Positions 1 to 6,248 of a stretch of DNA of 8,204 nucleotides are shown here, in pieces. Source of the DNA: an uncultured Parvularculaceae bacterium (lineage in GTDB: Bacteria; Pseudomonadota; Alphaproteobacteria; Caulobacterales; Parvularculaceae); NCBI GenBank assembly GCA_947259815.1, contig CAMYNO010000204.1, positions 1 to 8,204 of the forward strand, read 5' to 3'. Within the stretch, counting starts at the first letter, position 1; every line of letters begins with the position of its first letter. The notes beneath the pieces are model-generated. The model did no database searches. It was not told the origin of the DNA and saw only the letters and a program-made list of their open reading frames with translations. Both the position numbers and the translations under genes were made by a program.

Positions 1-156
1 GGAAATTGGATCGATAGGTCGTATCGGCGAAAAATTCCTTGTCGACGCCGTCCTTATCGAATCAATTTCCTGTGCAATATCGGTTATGGAACTGACGAAA
101 ACATCTTCCCGCGCAGCCCGCGTTTCGACTTTGAGGAAGCCTGCAAGGTTGTTTGA
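1..156 (+). CDS. C-terminal end of a RutE-like nitroreductase (partial; frame possibly disrupted)
   Basis: The last ~34 residues (codons from position 52 to the TGA at 154-156) contain INFLCNIGYG followed by FPRSPRFDFEEACKVV. This is the C-terminal signature of the nitroreductase-family malonic semialdehyde reductases; E. coli RutE ends with a very similar NIGYG ... PRLSFEEACGLL. Members are FMN-dependent cytoplasmic NAD(P)H oxidoreductases. Frame 1 is open from base 1, but its first ~17 codons do not look like the family. Family-like pieces instead occur in other frames: AKLDR-like residues in frame 3 near 3-14 (followed by TAG), and EKFLVDA in frame 2 at 29-49. This suggests frameshifts or sequence errors just before position 52. 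The family call for the tail is fairly firm. Whether the gene is intact cannot be decided because its body lies outside the window. TsaB starts 21 bp downstream. Confidence 0.62.
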   Translation, partial: GNWIDRSYRRKIPCRRRPYRINFLCNIGYGTDENIFPRSPRFDFEEACKVV

Positions 157-177
157 ACGGCGCGAAAGACGCCGCTC

Positions 178-837
178 ATGCTGACGCTTGCCATCGACAC
201 GGCATTGCAGCGTTGCTCCGCTGCGATACTGAGTGAGGGCGCGGTGTTATCGGTGCAAGTCGAAGACCGCGAAAAGGGGCATGCGGAACGTATCGCGCCT
301 ATGGTCGCAGCGGCGTTTGCCGAAGCGGGGATTGCGCCAACGGACATAGACCGTGTTGGCGTTGTCATTGGGCCGGGCGGTTTCACTGGCGTGCGGGTCG
401 CGCTTTCCTTTGCCCGCGCATTTGGCCTTGCCACCGGCGCCGATGTCGTCGGCGTCACCAGTCTCGAATCCCTTGCCGCCGCCGTGAGCCTTGCGGATAC
501 GGATATTGCCGGCATCATCGATGCGCGGCGCGGCCAGGTCTATGCGGGGCTTTATCGCTCGGGCGAATGTGTTGTCGCGCCTTTTGTGGCGGAACCGGCG
601 GAAGCGCGCATGCGGATCGAAGAAGGCGCCGCCAGACCCATCAGCGTGGTTGGCGGCGGCGCTTCATTGCTTGCCGATCATGTTAGCTGGAATGTCGCCT
701 GCGTCGACGATCAGATCGATCCGGTTGTCGTGGCGAAACTCGCTGCTCTCGCGCCCCGGCCCGCCGGGCCACCGGCGCCGCTATATTTACGCGCTCCCGA
801 CGCCAAGCCGCCTCAGCCGCGCCGAAAAAAACCATGA
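178..837 (+). CDS. tsaB: tRNA threonylcarbamoyladenosine biosynthesis protein TsaB
   Basis: TsaB is the non-catalytic ASKHA-fold partner of TsaD. With TsaE it forms the cytoplasmic complex that installs N6-threonylcarbamoyl on A37 of tRNAs reading ANN codons. The 219-residue product has the usual length. It opens with the family N-terminus (LAIDTA at 4-9) and carries the hallmark GPGGFTGVRVAL at 65-76 (GPGSFTGLR in most homologues). TSLESLA (94-100) and DARRGQVYAGLY (115-126) are further conserved blocks. The tail PLYLRAPDAK (201-210), followed by a basic end, is typical of alphaproteobacterial members. The ATG at 178 places the family N-terminus exactly. The Shine-Dalgarno is poor, and a small 5-bp hairpin (158-174) lies just before the start. 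The stop overlaps the rimI start by 4 bp (ATGA), so the two are probably co-translated. Confidence 0.95.
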   Translation: MLTLAIDTALQRCSAAILSEGAVLSVQVEDREKGHAERIAPMVAAAFAEAGIAPTDIDRVGVVIGPGGFTGVRVALSFARAFGLATGADVVGVTSLESLAAAVSLADTDIAGIIDARRGQVYAGLYRSGECVVAPFVAEPAEARMRIEEGAARPISVVGGGASLLADHVSWNVACVDDQIDPVVVAKLAALAPRPAGPPAPLYLRAPDAKPPQPRRKKP

Positions 838-1298
838 CCGATCCGTTCTTCACACGCCGTGGGGAAGCAACGGACACGCCCTTATTGCAAAGGCTGGAGC
901 GCGCAGCATTCGGTGAGAAAAGTTGGGGTGACCAAGGTATTGCCGAGGGTTTTGGCGCGCCCGGTGTTGAAATTCTCCTGGGCGGTCGCATTGGTGACAA
1001 AGCGACGGGGTTCGCCATCTGGCGGGTCTTGCCGGGCGAAGCCGAATTATTGTCCATCGGCGTTTCCCCTGCGTCGCGTCGCAGCGGGCTGGGCGGCGCG
1101 CTTTTGGATGCGGTCATTCTGGCGGCGCAAAATGCAAAGGCGTCTGTCATCCATCTGGAGGTCGATCCCGATAACCGCGCCGCAGTTTCCCTTTATGGCC
1201 GCGCGGGCTTTGTCGCGTCGGGTCGGCGCAAGGCCTATTACCGCACCGGCGCTGATGCGCTGCTTATGTGCAAACGATTATTAGATAACGCTTTTTAG
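834..1298 (+). CDS. rimI: GNAT N-acetyltransferase, RimI-type (ribosomal protein bS18 alanine acetyltransferase)
   Basis: This 154-residue single-domain GNAT protein would transfer acetyl from acetyl-CoA to an N-terminal alpha-amino group; in E. coli RimI the substrate is Ala1 of ribosomal protein bS18. The acetyl-CoA pyrophosphate loop is visible as R82-R-S-G85-L-G87-G, after the beta-4 strand ELLSIGV (71-77). Downstream, HLEVDPDN (107-114) and AVSLYGRAGF (117-126) match RimI. E109 and Y121 have the same 12-residue spacing as the catalytic Glu103 and Tyr115 of the E. coli enzyme. ATGA overlap with tsaB is a common arrangement (tsaB-rimI) and supports the assignment over a generic GNAT. The exact substrate in this organism is inferred. 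Confidence 0.88.
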   Translation: MTDPFFTRRGEATDTPLLQRLERAAFGEKSWGDQGIAEGFGAPGVEILLGGRIGDKATGFAIWRVLPGEAELLSIGVSPASRRSGLGGALLDAVILAAQNAKASVIHLEVDPDNRAAVSLYGRAGFVASGRRKAYYRTGADALLMCKRLLDNAF

Positions 1299-1340
1299 TT
1301 GAAACATCGGCGTTCAAAAGGGATAACGGTTGCAATAACA

Positions 1341-1346
1341 AGGAGG
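1341..1346 (+). promoter_or_regulatory. Strong Shine-Dalgarno that fixes the fur start at TTG 1353
   Basis: AGGAGG lies 6 nt before the TTG at 1353-1355. This is ideal spacing, and the codon that follows begins DRLEKLCIEKGMRMT, the normal N-terminus of alphaproteobacterial Fur/Mur proteins. The longer frame that opens at TTG 1299, directly after the rimI stop, has no comparable site and adds 18 basic residues not expected in the family. Confidence 0.8.
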
Positions 1347-1352
1347 CCGAAT

Positions 1353-1763
1353 TTGGACCGGCTCGAAAAACTATGCATTGAAAAAGGCATGCGCATGACT
1401 GACCAACGCAAGGTCATCGCGCGCGTGTTATCGGTCGCGGACGATCATCCGGATGTTGAAGAAATTCATCGCCGTGCGTCGGAAATCGACTCGAATATCT
1501 CCATCGCCACCGTTTATCGCACCATGCGATTATTTGAGGAGTCCGGGGTTGTCGAGCGCCACGATTTTCAGGACGGGCGCGCCCGATATGAAGAAGCCAG
1601 CGACGACCATCACGACCACCTGATCGATCTGCGCAGCGGCGAGGTCATTGAGTTCGTCAATGAGGAGATCGAGGCGCTGCAGAAGCGAATCGCGGAGCAG
1701 CATGGCTACAAGCTCGTCGATCACCGACTCGAACTCTACGGTGTCCCGCTGGACAAGAAATAA
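1353..1763 (+). CDS. fur: Fur-family metal-responsive transcriptional regulator (Fur/Mur type)
   Basis: This is a cytoplasmic dimeric DNA-binding repressor that senses Fe(II) or Mn(II). Translated from TTG 1353 it has 136 residues, a normal Fur length. The N-terminal winged helix spans about 1-80, with the recognition-helix block ISIATVYRTMRLFEESG at 49-65. The dimerisation and metal domain follows, with the hallmark HHDHLIDL at 86-93. Candidate metal ligands visible are H32, E80/E81, H87, H89 and E100 (regulatory site) and H86, D88, E107 and H124 (second site). The CxxC structural zinc motif of E. coli Fur is absent, and the sequence closely resembles the rhizobial manganese regulator Mur. 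In Alphaproteobacteria such proteins answer to Mn or Fe depending on lineage, so the metal is undecided. The gene lies 54 bp after rimI, probably in the same transcript. Confidence 0.92.
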   Translation: MDRLEKLCIEKGMRMTDQRKVIARVLSVADDHPDVEEIHRRASEIDSNISIATVYRTMRLFEESGVVERHDFQDGRARYEEASDDHHDHLIDLRSGEVIEFVNEEIEALQKRIAEQHGYKLVDHRLELYGVPLDKK

Positions 1764-1774
1764 CGCCCAAAACC

Positions 1775-1820
1775 GGCCCCTTTGGCCTTCCTTAATCATG
1801 GCCGCAAATAATGAGGCCAT
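1775..1820 (+). terminator. Weak GGCC-based hairpins after fur (possible terminator region)
   Basis: Four GGCC tetramers occur between the fur stop and the next promoter. Two short hairpins can form: GGCC/GGCC with a CCTTT loop at 1775-1787, followed by TTCCTTA, and ATGGCC (1799-1804) with GGCCAT (1815-1820) around a 10-nt loop. Neither has a clean U-tract, so this is at best a weak or Rho-assisted end to the tsaB-rimI-fur transcript. Confidence 0.25.
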
Positions 1821-1868
1821 TGACAAACCGCGGTAAACTGGACAGTGTACTACACTAAGCAGTTTACT
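1820..1868 (+). promoter_or_regulatory. Candidate promoter(s) of the diiron protein gene, overlapping the operator
   Basis: A perfect -35 hexamer TTGACA is at 1820-1825, but no good -10 sits 16-18 nt after it. A second pair has a better match: TGGACA (1839-1844, 5/6) and TTTACT (1863-1868, 4/6) with an 18-nt spacer. This would start transcription near 1875, ahead of the Shine-Dalgarno at 1884. Both candidates are interleaved with the palindromic element at 1833-1867, so a protein bound there would block RNA polymerase. Hexamer matching by eye only. Confidence 0.4.
1833..1867. promoter_or_regulatory. 35-bp symmetric tandem operator upstream of the diiron protein gene
   Basis: The outer arms GTAAACTG (1833-1840) and CAGTTTAC (1860-1867) are perfect inverted repeats. 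The inner arms AGTGTA (1844-1849) and TACACT (1851-1856) are also perfect. Both pairs are centred on the same base, C1850. The element can also be read as two 16-bp imperfect palindromes, 1834-1849 and 1851-1866, of form TAMACT-N4-AGTKTA, placed as mirror images one base apart. That layout is typical of two regulator dimers binding cooperatively, as several TetR-family repressors do. No regulator gene of that type is in the window, so the binding protein is unknown. The position directly before the Shine-Dalgarno suggests repression of the diiron gene. Confidence 0.75.
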
Positions 1869-1883
1869 AAAAAACTAGCGGTG

Positions 1884-1889
1884 AGGAGG
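1884..1889 (+). promoter_or_regulatory. Shine-Dalgarno of the diiron protein gene
   Basis: AGGAGG is 5 nt before ATG 1895. An in-frame TTG at 1892 immediately precedes that ATG but would leave only 2 nt of spacing, so ATG 1895 is preferred. Confidence 0.75.
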
Positions 1890-1894
1890 ATTTG

Positions 1895-3001
1895 ATGGCG
1901 TCCCTACGCGAGCTTTATCCGGTTCCCGACATAGACCCTGTTTGGACCGTCCCACAGGACTTCGAAGCGTCGTTCGACTGGGAGTATGACGACGGCCGCA
2001 AGCAGATGATGCACCTTTATCAAAAGGGTAAGGACATGCAGTGGGACGCGCTTGAGCGCGTCGACTGGTCCCTGCAGCTTGATACGGAAAATCCGATGCA
2101 AATTCCCGACGAAATGTCGGGGCCGTATCACACGCCCGTCTGGAAAAAGATGAGCGATAAGGAAAAGGCCGAGCTGCGCCGGCACATGCAGTCATGGATT
2201 ACGTCGCAGTTTCTGCAGGGCGAACAGGCCGCTTTGATTTGCGCGGCGAAAATTGTTCAGCAGGTGCCCGATCTCGACGCGAAGTTCTACGCCTCGACCC
2301 AGGTGATGGACGAGGCGCGCCATGTTGAGACGTATAAAAAGTTTCTTGAATGTTTCGGCGTCGCATATCCAATGACAACCCCGTTGCAGACGCTGGTCGA
2401 TCAGGCGCTGCGTGATTCCCGTTGGGATATGACATATCTCGCGATGCAGGTTGTCATCGAGGGGCTTGCGCTTGCAGCGTTTAACAATATCCGTGAGATT
2501 TCGAAAAACCCGCTTGCGCAGCAGGTTAACGCCTATGTGATGCAGGATGAATCCCGTCACGTCGCCTTCGGCCGCTTAACGCTGAAAGAATATTATCCGC
2601 AACTGACCCAGGCCGAACGCGACGAGCGCGAAGAGTTCCTCGTGGAAGCCAGCTATTTGATGCGCGACCGTTTCGAGGCGCGAGAATTATACGAGCATCT
2701 CGGCATGCCCGTTGATGAAATGATCGACGCGCAAAAAGAATCCGGTTTCATGCAGCATTATCGCCAAGCGCTGTTCCAACGCATCGTTCCGATTGTTCGC
2801 GATGTTGGGTTGTGGTCGGACAAGATTAAGTCAGCATATACAGATATGGGCGTCATCGGCTTTGCCGATGTCGATTACGATGCTCTCTCCGCTCATGATA
2901 ATCAGCGTGCTGATGAATTTGACGAGATGAACCGCAAGGCGCGCGAAGATTATGTGAAAGGCGTTGCCGAAGAGGGCGCCGCTGTAGTCGCTGCGGAATA
3001 A
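1895..3001 (+). CDS. Ferritin-like diiron-carboxylate protein, putative oxidase/oxygenase of unknown substrate
   Basis: This 368-residue soluble protein has no signal peptide or membrane segment. A complete diiron ligand set of a ferritin-like four-helix bundle is visible: E110, E140-x-x-H143 (in DEARH), E189 and E219-x-x-H222 (in DESRH). Each half has a Glu exactly 30 residues before its ExxH, as expected for the internally duplicated bundle of ribonucleotide reductase R2, bacterial multicomponent monooxygenase subunits, R2-like ligand-binding oxidases and AurF-type N-oxygenases. The extra His that AurF carries four residues before its second ExxH motif is not present (V215 here), so an arylamine N-oxygenase call is not supported. 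The N-terminal 80 residues are rich in Trp, Asp and Pro and may cap the bundle; the C-terminus ends acidic and Ala-rich. The diiron fold is firm, the reaction unknown. It appears to be expressed alone from its own operator-controlled promoter. Confidence 0.85.
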   Translation: MASLRELYPVPDIDPVWTVPQDFEASFDWEYDDGRKQMMHLYQKGKDMQWDALERVDWSLQLDTENPMQIPDEMSGPYHTPVWKKMSDKEKAELRRHMQSWITSQFLQGEQAALICAAKIVQQVPDLDAKFYASTQVMDEARHVETYKKFLECFGVAYPMTTPLQTLVDQALRDSRWDMTYLAMQVVIEGLALAAFNNIREISKNPLAQQVNAYVMQDESRHVAFGRLTLKEYYPQLTQAERDEREEFLVEASYLMRDRFEARELYEHLGMPVDEMIDAQKESGFMQHYRQALFQRIVPIVRDVGLWSDKIKSAYTDMGVIGFADVDYDALSAHDNQRADEFDEMNRKAREDYVKGVAEEGAAVVAAE

Positions 3002-3023
3002 CGCGCGTGGCCGTCGGCTTTGA

Positions 3024-3734
3024 TTAGTTTCGCACGGGGCAGTGCGCCGCCGTCAGAATGGCGCCTTGTTCGGGCGCTTGAACGAGTACAGCGCATTTTT
3101 GTCCCGGCGCCGGCGCGAGGACGGAAAACGCCCCGTCTCCGTCTATCGGTCCGAGAACTTCGAAATCAGTAACAATATTGCGTTCGGTAAAACGCAGCCC
3201 GGCGTTTTCACCGCCGTTTACCGCGGTATTTGCCATGGGTTTAAAATATACGGCTACAAGATCCCCCTCGCCGGAAACATAAACGGCGGCATTGCCGTCC
3301 GCGCCGAGTTTTATCGACTGAATGCGCGCCGCAGCGGGTTTTGCCCGCGCTTGCGATATCAGTCCGTCTACCGCATCGCGCGCCGAACCGACCGCTTCAC
3401 TGGCGCCATTGACGACGATCTGGGGCGTGTAGACCGAGCCGGTCGAGCGCAAATTGCGGTTGTATTGGCGCTGGCGCTCGGTATGCGCGGGATCGGAGTA
3501 GGGATCGACCCAGCGGCCATTCCTGGTCTGCAGGGAGTTCCAGTAATCAACATGCCAGGCGAGGAGGATTACGCCATCGTGTTCGGCAAGTTCAGCGGAA
3601 TATGCGGTCGCGGCCACGCAGGACGAGCAGGATTGAGAGGTAAACAACTCCACGACCACCGGGCTTTTGGCGGCCGCAATCGATGACGCGGCCAAAGCGG
3701 CGAACCCCGCGGATATGGCGATAAGCAACTTCAT
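3024..3734 (-). CDS. Secreted DUF1223 family protein with thioredoxin-like CxxC motif
   Basis: A 236-residue protein read on the - strand from ATG at 3734. That start gives a clean signal peptide: MKLL, a hydrophobic core to about residue 20, then an AAA-K cleavage region near 22-23. The longer open frame to 3839 would bury it behind 35 unlikely residues. DUF1223 signatures follow: VVVELFTSQSCSSC (26-39) with the C36-S-S-C39 pair, HVDYW (61-65), ERQRQY (86-91) and YTPQIVVNG (102-110). The family has a thioredoxin-like fold and is predicted to be periplasmic; its biochemical role is not established, although the CxxC suggests thiol-disulfide chemistry. Two more cysteines, C214 and C232, near the C-terminus could form a structural disulfide. 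It is the only - strand gene, converging on the diiron gene with 22 bp between stops and no evident terminator. The Shine-Dalgarno (GAAGA) is weak. Confidence 0.85.
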   Translation of the reverse strand: MKLLIAISAGFAALAASSIAAAKSPVVVELFTSQSCSSCVAATAYSAELAEHDGVILLAWHVDYWNSLQTRNGRWVDPYSDPAHTERQRQYNRNLRSTGSVYTPQIVVNGASEAVGSARDAVDGLISQARAKPAAARIQSIKLGADGNAAVYVSGEGDLVAVYFKPMANTAVNGGENAGLRFTERNIVTDFEVLGPIDGDGAFSVLAPAPGQKCAVLVQAPEQGAILTAAHCPVRN

Positions 3735-3763
3735 TCTTCGACTACTTTCAGCACTCACAACCT

Positions 3764-3792
3764 CAAATATGCCGCGCCGCGGGTCTGGGCAA
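3764..3792 (-). promoter_or_regulatory. Candidate promoter for the DUF1223 gene
   Basis: On the - strand, TTGCCC (3787-3792) and TATTTG (3764-3769) are separated by 17 nt and would start transcription roughly 20-25 nt before the ATG at 3734. The matches are only 4/6 and 3/6, so this is a guess based on spacing and position. Confidence 0.28.
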
Positions 3793-3838
3793 AACAAAGC
3801 CACATCAAATTCTTGCGAGATGTGTTTCCGGCCGCGCA

Positions 3839-3867
3839 TTGCATCACCTGCGCCGCCCGCCTAAATA
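3839..3867 (+). promoter_or_regulatory. Candidate promoter for the miaB-phoH-ybeY-corC-lnt operon
   Basis: TTGCAT (3839-3844) and TAAATA (3862-3867) have a 17-nt spacer and lie about 30 nt before the miaB ATG. Both hexamers match consensus only 3/6. A promoter is expected somewhere in 3735-3897, because miaB diverges from the - strand gene and the frame of miaB is closed by TAA at 3895-3897. Confidence 0.28.
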
Positions 3868-3897
3868 CCGGCGACTATTGAAGTTTGATGGCGATAA

Positions 3898-5277
3898 ATG
3901 ACCGATTTACGGCCAAAACAGGGAAAGTCTGTATTCATCCGCACCTATGGGTGCCAGATGAATGTGTATGATTCCGAGCGTATGGCCGACCTTTTAAAGC
4001 CGATCGGTTACAGCGCGGCGGACAGTCCGGACGACGCTGACTTGGTTATCCTTAATACCTGCCATATCCGCGAGAAGGCGGCGGAGAAGGTCTATTCCGA
4101 ACTCGGGCGGCTTAAGCGGGCAAAAGCAAACCGCGAGGCGGACGGCGAAACCATGACAATCGCTGTGGCGGGTTGCGTTGCGCAAGCGGAAGGCGCGGAA
4201 ATCGCCGCGCGCGCGCCAGTGGTCGATATGGTGATCGGTCCGCAGGCGTATCACAGGCTTCCAGAACTGCTGGCGCGTGATGCGCGTGATCGCGGTGTGG
4301 CGCTGGAAACTGACTTCGCTGTAAACGAGAAATTTGACGCCCTCTGCAACCGCGAGGCGGAAGGACCGGCTGCGTTCATTACGGTGCAGGAGGGCTGTGA
4401 TAAATTCTGCACATTTTGCGTCGTTCCCTATACGCGCGGCGCTGAGGTCTCGCGTCCGGTGGAAGCGATTACGGCCGAGGCGCGCTCGCTTGCGGCGCAG
4501 GGCGTGAAAGAGGTCACGCTTCTCGGGCAGAATGTAAATGGCTGGGCCGGCGCGCCGCCGGCTGGCGACAGCAGCGATAAGTGGCGTCTCGGCGAGCTGT
4601 GCCGGCATCTGGCGAAGATCGATGGTATTGAGCGCATCCGGTTTACGACCTCGCATCCTCGCGACATGGATGACGGGTTGATCGCGGCGCTGGGTGACGA
4701 AGAAAAGCTCATGCCGTACCTGCACCTGCCGGTGCAGGCCGGGTCGGACAAGATCCTTAAATCCATGAATCGCGGCCATACCGCGGAGAGTTATCGCCGC
4801 CTGATCGAAAAAATCCGGGATGCGCGCCCGGATATTGCTCTTTCAGGCGACTTCATTGTTGGTTTTCCAGGCGAAACGACCGAGGATTTCGAAGAGACAT
4901 TGGCGCTCGTCGAGACGGTCGGTTACGCCTCGGCATACTCGTTCAAATATTCACGCCGTCCCGGCACGCCGGGGGCCGCAATGCCGAAACAGGTGGCGGA
5001 GGCGGAAAAGGACGACCGCCTGGCCCGGCTGCAGGAATTGCTGGAACGCCAGCGCTCGGCGTTCAATCGCGCCCAGATCGGCCGGACCATGCCGGTATTG
5101 TTCGAAAAAGCCGGCCGCCATCCGGGCCAGTTGATCGGCCGATCGCCTTATTTGCAAAGCGTTCACGCAAACGCGCCAGAGTCCATGCTAGGATCGATAG
5201 CGCCGGTGACAATTCTGGATGTGACGCCGAATGCGCTCGCTGGCGCGCTAAAGAAAGAGGATGAGGACGCCGCTTGA
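3898..5277 (+). CDS. miaB: tRNA-2-methylthio-N6-dimethylallyladenosine synthase MiaB
   Basis: MiaB is a radical-SAM methylthiotransferase that converts i6A37 to ms2i6A37 in tRNAs reading UNN codons, using two [4Fe-4S] clusters. The 459-residue protein shows all three parts. The N-terminal UPF0004 domain supplies the auxiliary-cluster cysteines C19 (TYGCQMN), C55 (NTCHIREKA) and C93 (AGCVAQ). The radical-SAM domain carries C167-x3-C171-x2-C174 (GCDKFCTFC), with [13 protein letters not shown] immediately after, the MiaB form that separates it from RimO and MtaB. The C-terminal TRAM domain spans about 395-440. ATG 3898 is the first possible start because TAA lies directly upstream in frame; the Shine-Dalgarno is weak. 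It is the first gene of the operon, and its stop overlaps the phoH start. Confidence 0.97.
   Translation: MTDLRPKQGKSVFIRTYGCQMNVYDSERMADLLKPIGYSAADSPDDADLVILNTCHIREKAAEKVYSELGRLKRAKANREADGETMTIAVAGCVAQAEGAEIAARAPVVDMVIGPQAYHRLPELLARDARDRGVALETDFAVNEKFDALCNREAEGPAAFITVQEGCDKFCTFCVVPYTRGAEVSRPVEAITAEARSLAAQGVKEVTLLGQNVNGWAGAPPAGDSSDKWRLGELCRHLAKIDGIERIRFTTSHPRDMDDGLIAALGDEEKLMPYLHLPVQAGSDKILKSMNRGHTAESYRRLIEKIRDARPDIALSGDFIVGFPGETTEDFEETLALVETVGYASAYSFKYSRRPGTPGAAMPKQVAEAEKDDRLARLQELLERQRSAFNRAQIGRTMPVLFEKAGRHPGQLIGRSPYLQSVHANAPESMLGSIAPVTILDVTPNALAGALKKEDEDAA
5263..5267 (+). promoter_or_regulatory. Shine-Dalgarno supporting the TTG start of phoH
   Basis: GAGGA inside the end of miaB lies 6 nt before TTG 5274, supporting that rare start codon. 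The next in-frame Met is far downstream (residue 94), after much of the conserved N-terminal domain. Confidence 0.65.
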
Positions 5278-6248
5278 GCGAACAACCAGCCGCAGGCGAA
5301 GTTGCGCATATCGATTTCGACGACAACAAACTTGCCGCCGAACTTTCCGGCAGCCATGACGCGCATCTTGCAATCCTCGAAGACGCCCTGAAGGTCAGGA
5401 TCGACCCGCGCGGAAATCGCTTTGCGGTTTCCGGTGATCCCGATGCGCGCGGCCGTGCAATATCGGCGTTGAAACGCCTTTATGCACGCTTAAAGCGTGG
5501 TGACGCGGTTGCGGTTGAAGACGTGCGCGCCGCCGCCAAAAATATCGAAGCGATGAAGTCGCCGGAAGCTGTTGATGCGCGCGCGATAAAAACGCCCAAG
5601 AAGTTGATCGTGCCGCGCTCCGTCAACCAGGCGGCGTATATCGACAAGCTCAACAGCCATGATCTGACATTTGGCGTCGGTCCCGCCGGAACGGGCAAAA
5701 CCTATCTTGCGGTGGCTCATGCAGTGGGGCTTTTACTTTCCGGTGCGGTGGAGCGGATCATTCTTTCACGTCCTGCGCTTGAGGCGGGGGAAAGAATTGG
5801 GTTCCTGCCCGGCGATATGAAGGAAAAGGTCGACCCCTTTTTACGCCCTTTGTATGATGCGCTCCACGATATGATGCATGCAGATTATGTGGAGCGACGT
5901 ATCGCCGCCGGCGATATTGAAATTGCGCCAATTGCATTCATGCGCGGCCGCACGCTGTCGCGGGCGGCAGTTATTTTGGATGAAGCCCAAAACGCAACGC
6001 CGGAGCAGATGAAGATGTTCCTTACCCGTCTTGGCGAAGGCGCGCATATGGCGGTAACCGGCGATCCGACCCAGACTGATTTGCCCGATGGCGAACGCTC
6101 AGGGCTGGCGGATGCGCTTTCGGTTCTGGCCGGCGTTGAAGGTGTTGCGGAAGCTCGGTTTACCGCGGCGGATGTTGTGCGCCATCCGCTGGTTGCGCGT
6201 ATCGTCAACGCCTATGATGACCGCGATCAGAAACGGCGCCGCCCGTGA
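5274..6248 (+). CDS. phoH: PhoH family ATPase (YbeZ)
   Basis: This 324-residue cytoplasmic P-loop ATPase belongs to the PhoH/YbeZ family, which is linked to ribosome and RNA metabolism and is regularly encoded with ybeY. The N-terminal ~95 residues form the KH-like region of the long PhoH proteins. The ATPase core follows: Walker A GPAGTGKT at 136-143 and Walker B VILDEAQN at 233-240. Between them is the PhoH signature [17 protein letters not shown] (165-181), and GDPTQTDLP (263-271) is the sensor-like motif. Translation appears to begin at TTG 5274, which overlaps the miaB stop as TTGA. Its own stop overlaps the ybeY GTG, so both junctions suggest coupling. The biochemical task of YbeZ is still debated in the literature; partnership with YbeY is supported here by adjacency only. 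Confidence 0.94.
   Translation: MSEQPAAGEVAHIDFDDNKLAAELSGSHDAHLAILEDALKVRIDPRGNRFAVSGDPDARGRAISALKRLYARLKRGDAVAVEDVRAAAKNIEAMKSPEAVDARAIKTPKKLIVPRSVNQAAYIDKLNSHDLTFGVGPAGTGKTYLAVAHAVGLLLSGAVERIILSRPALEAGERIGFLPGDMKEKVDPFLRPLYDALHDMMHADYVERRIAAGDIEIAPIAFMRGRTLSRAAVILDEAQNATPEQMKMFLTRLGEGAHMAVTGDPTQTDLPDGERSGLADALSVLAGVEGVAEARFTAADVVRHPLVARIVNAYDDRDQKRRRP

Larger units (their letters stand above)
3735..3897. other. Divergent intergenic region between the DUF1223 gene and miaB
   Basis: This 163-bp non-coding stretch must hold promoters for both outward-facing genes. Besides the two weak promoter candidates listed separately, no strong inverted repeat, no riboswitch-like structure and no copy of the 1833-1867 operator was seen here. 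Confidence 0.6.

Noticed and set aside
158..174. 5-bp hairpin CGGCG/CGCCG just before tsaB as terminator or regulatory structure
   Set aside because: It is short, has no U-tract, and is easily found by chance in GC-rich sequence; no function can be supported.
1330..1335. TTGCAA before fur as half of a Mur box (autoregulation)
   Set aside because: Only a single short palindromic hexamer is present; the full spaced repeat expected for a Mur box is not seen.
1299..1352. Longer fur start at TTG 1299 directly after the rimI stop
   Set aside because: There is no ribosome binding site there, the extra 18 residues are not family-like, and a perfect AGGAGG precedes TTG 1353.
1895..3001. Calling the diiron protein an AurF-type arylamine N-oxygenase
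   Set aside because: The DExxH pairs look similar, but the extra His ligand four residues before the second ExxH motif is missing (Val here), and there is no supporting biosynthetic context.
3042..3686. 214-codon open frame on the + strand opposite the DUF1223 gene
   Set aside because: The opposite strand has a signal peptide, a CxxC motif and family signatures; this frame has none.
3994..4779. 261-codon open frame on the - strand opposite miaB
   Set aside because: It is antisense to all MiaB catalytic motifs and has no recognisable domain of its own.
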